From assembly GCA_937927975.1 (NCBI GenBank), contig CALEZT010000060.1, positions 1 to 16,911 of the forward strand: a stretch of 16,911 nucleotides of DNA. Reading direction: 5' to 3'. The notes beneath the pieces are model-generated. The model was not told the origin of the DNA and ran no database searches. It saw only the letters and a list, made by a program, of their open reading frames with translations. Of this stretch, positions 16,234-16,911 are shown one piece after another. Both the position numbers and the translations under genes were made by a program. Positions within the stretch are counted from its first letter, which is position 1, and each line of letters begins with the position of its first letter. This stretch comes from an uncultured Phycisphaerales bacterium. GTDB lineage: Bacteria; Planctomycetota; Phycisphaerae; Sedimentisphaerales; Anaerobacaceae.

Positions 16234-16454
16234 TGCCAGTTCGCAGTCCACGCGGTTCGGCTTGTCGTCCAGCTTGTTGTCCAGCTTGTCGGAACTTGGT
16301 ACACCTTGAGTGTTACTCCTGTCCGCTTCTGACCCAAGAGCCCCCCCTTCCCGTCCGTTGCCCACAAGCGTGCCACCTGCCGTAAGTCCTTGATTTTCCG
16401 GCTGTTTAGACACCTCTTGTCCGCACGTGTCATCGGGATTCATCTCGCTCTTGT
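16096..16454 (-). pseudogene. Detached C-terminal tail of the island integrase
   Basis: On the minus strand this frame continues directly out of the att repeat (VPPDAV, then HKSEMNPDD) to TGA at 16096-16098. It holds ELALIVQAWSKLPEAIRSAI and then LAIVRQA, a tail I recognise as typical of the C-terminus of planctomycete-like tyrosine integrases. It contains a 12-bp imperfect tandem repeat (CTTGTCGTCCAG, 16261-16296) coding for SDKLDNKLDD. Its phase is identical to that of the integrase half at the other att copy. It has no good start of its own, so in the integrated state it is a stranded 3' exon-like fragment rather than a gene. Confidence 0.72.
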
Positions 16455-16532
<78 letters not shown>

Positions 16533-16549
16533 GACTGCCGTGAGGCTTC

Positions 16550-16840
16550 TTAAGTTAACCACTTCCCAGCATGGCCGTCAACACCTTTCATCGAGAAATC
16601 GAGACGCGCGACGTCGCACTCGGTCAGACCATTGGTCAACCACCTGCTCAGACAGGTGCGCCGCAGGTCATGGAACTCCCCGTCCTCGATCTGGGCCCGC
16701 TTCGGGATCTCGTCGAAACCGCAGTCGAAGCTGTTCACAAGGCAACGACCATGGTTCAGACTCCATCGTTTTGTTTCGCTCCTGTGAAGTTCCTTGCAGC
16801 CACGTGCCAAGTCAGCCGACAGTTTGCTCTCCCTTGACAA
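16550..16840 (-). pseudogene. Fragment of a second, different tyrosine integrase
   Basis: Within a 96-codon frame, residues about 36-80 read as the catalytic middle of a phage-type integrase. They contain FDEIPKRAQI, then GEFHDLRRTCLSRWL (the His-x-x-Arg box), then GLTECDVARL. The next block expected in this family (a Gly-His, then the Tyr nucleophile) is missing. After ARL the sequence turns into unrelated residues and stops 18 bp before the tRNA 5' end. The N-terminal 35 residues are not recognisable either. It differs in sequence from the island integrase, so it is a leftover of another insertion on the other side of the same tRNA. Confidence 0.7.
16553..16581 (-). promoter_or_regulatory. 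Possible promoter of tRNA-Arg
   Basis: On the minus strand TTGACG (16581-16576) is followed after 17 nt by TTAACT (16558-16553), ending 20 bp before the tRNA 5' end. The -35 is good and the -10 poor. It overlaps the broken end of the integrase fragment upstream. Confidence 0.35.
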
Positions 16841-16853
16841 TTCTACGAATTCC

Positions 16854-16911
16854 GGGCATCATGTGTATGACTACACCTACGACAAGGTGGGCAATCGTAC
16901 GACGATGGGCG
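16854..16911 (+). CDS. RHS/YD-repeat protein fragment (runs off the window)
   Basis: The last bases read GHHVYDYTYDKVGNRTTMG, the classic YD repeat of RHS-type secreted or surface toxin-delivery proteins. The frame is open upstream to 16788 without a convincing start or ribosome site, and it adjoins an integrase fragment on the opposite strand. This looks like an RHS gene cut at its 5' side. Whether the rest is intact lies outside the window. Confidence 0.65.

Noticed and set aside
16571..16837. An 88-codon + strand frame over the right-hand integrase fragment
   Set aside because: The minus strand carries the recognisable HDLRRT motif; the + frame has none.

Overview
The window is GC-rich and very probably comes from an anaerobic bacterium with acetogen-like or sulfate-reducer-like flavin redox enzymes. 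The integrase remnants and the RHS fragment resemble families I associate with Planctomycetota (Phycisphaerae-type), but no rRNA or marker gene is present, so this is a guess from style only.

Left part (1-11646, all + strand) is a tight redox gene cluster. It opens with the 3' end of a gene whose C-terminus resembles that of the next gene. It continues with an FMN-domain glutamate synthase protein carrying its own ferredoxin-like domain (143-1717) and a fusion of the glutaminase and GXGXG glutamate synthase domains (1721-4375). After a 193-bp spacer holding a long imperfect palindrome come hdrC, hdrB, a giant hdrA (1495 aa), mvhD and metV. The hdrA product is a HdrA lobe with a whole GltD/NfnB-like NAD(P)H-FAD module inserted in it, followed by a second HdrA. 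No separate gltD lies in the window, so the GltD module inside HdrA is the obvious candidate for linking NAD(P)H, the Hdr iron-sulfur core and the glutamate synthase. MetV would normally pair with a methylenetetrahydrofolate reductase (MetF), but no metF follows it.

Right part (11676-16503) is a small degraded genomic island in a tRNA-Arg(TCG) gene. It is bounded by an exact 49-bp direct repeat: the 3' part of the tRNA, once within the intact tRNA (16459-16532, minus) and once as a stranded fragment next to metV. It carries an intact type I methyltransferase gene (hsdM). The first 28 codons of hsdS follow, fused in frame to the C-terminal catalytic half of a tyrosine integrase. The island also has a zinc-ribbon membrane protein gene and, beside the intact tRNA, a detached integrase tail. 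The integrase frame runs through the 49-bp repeat at both ends in the same phase. Circularising the element would therefore join catalytic half and tail into one reading frame: the attachment site lies inside the integrase gene and integration splits it.

Beyond the tRNA (16550-16911) lie a piece of a different tyrosine integrase and the start of an RHS/YD-repeat coding fragment, which suggests repeated insertion at this tRNA.
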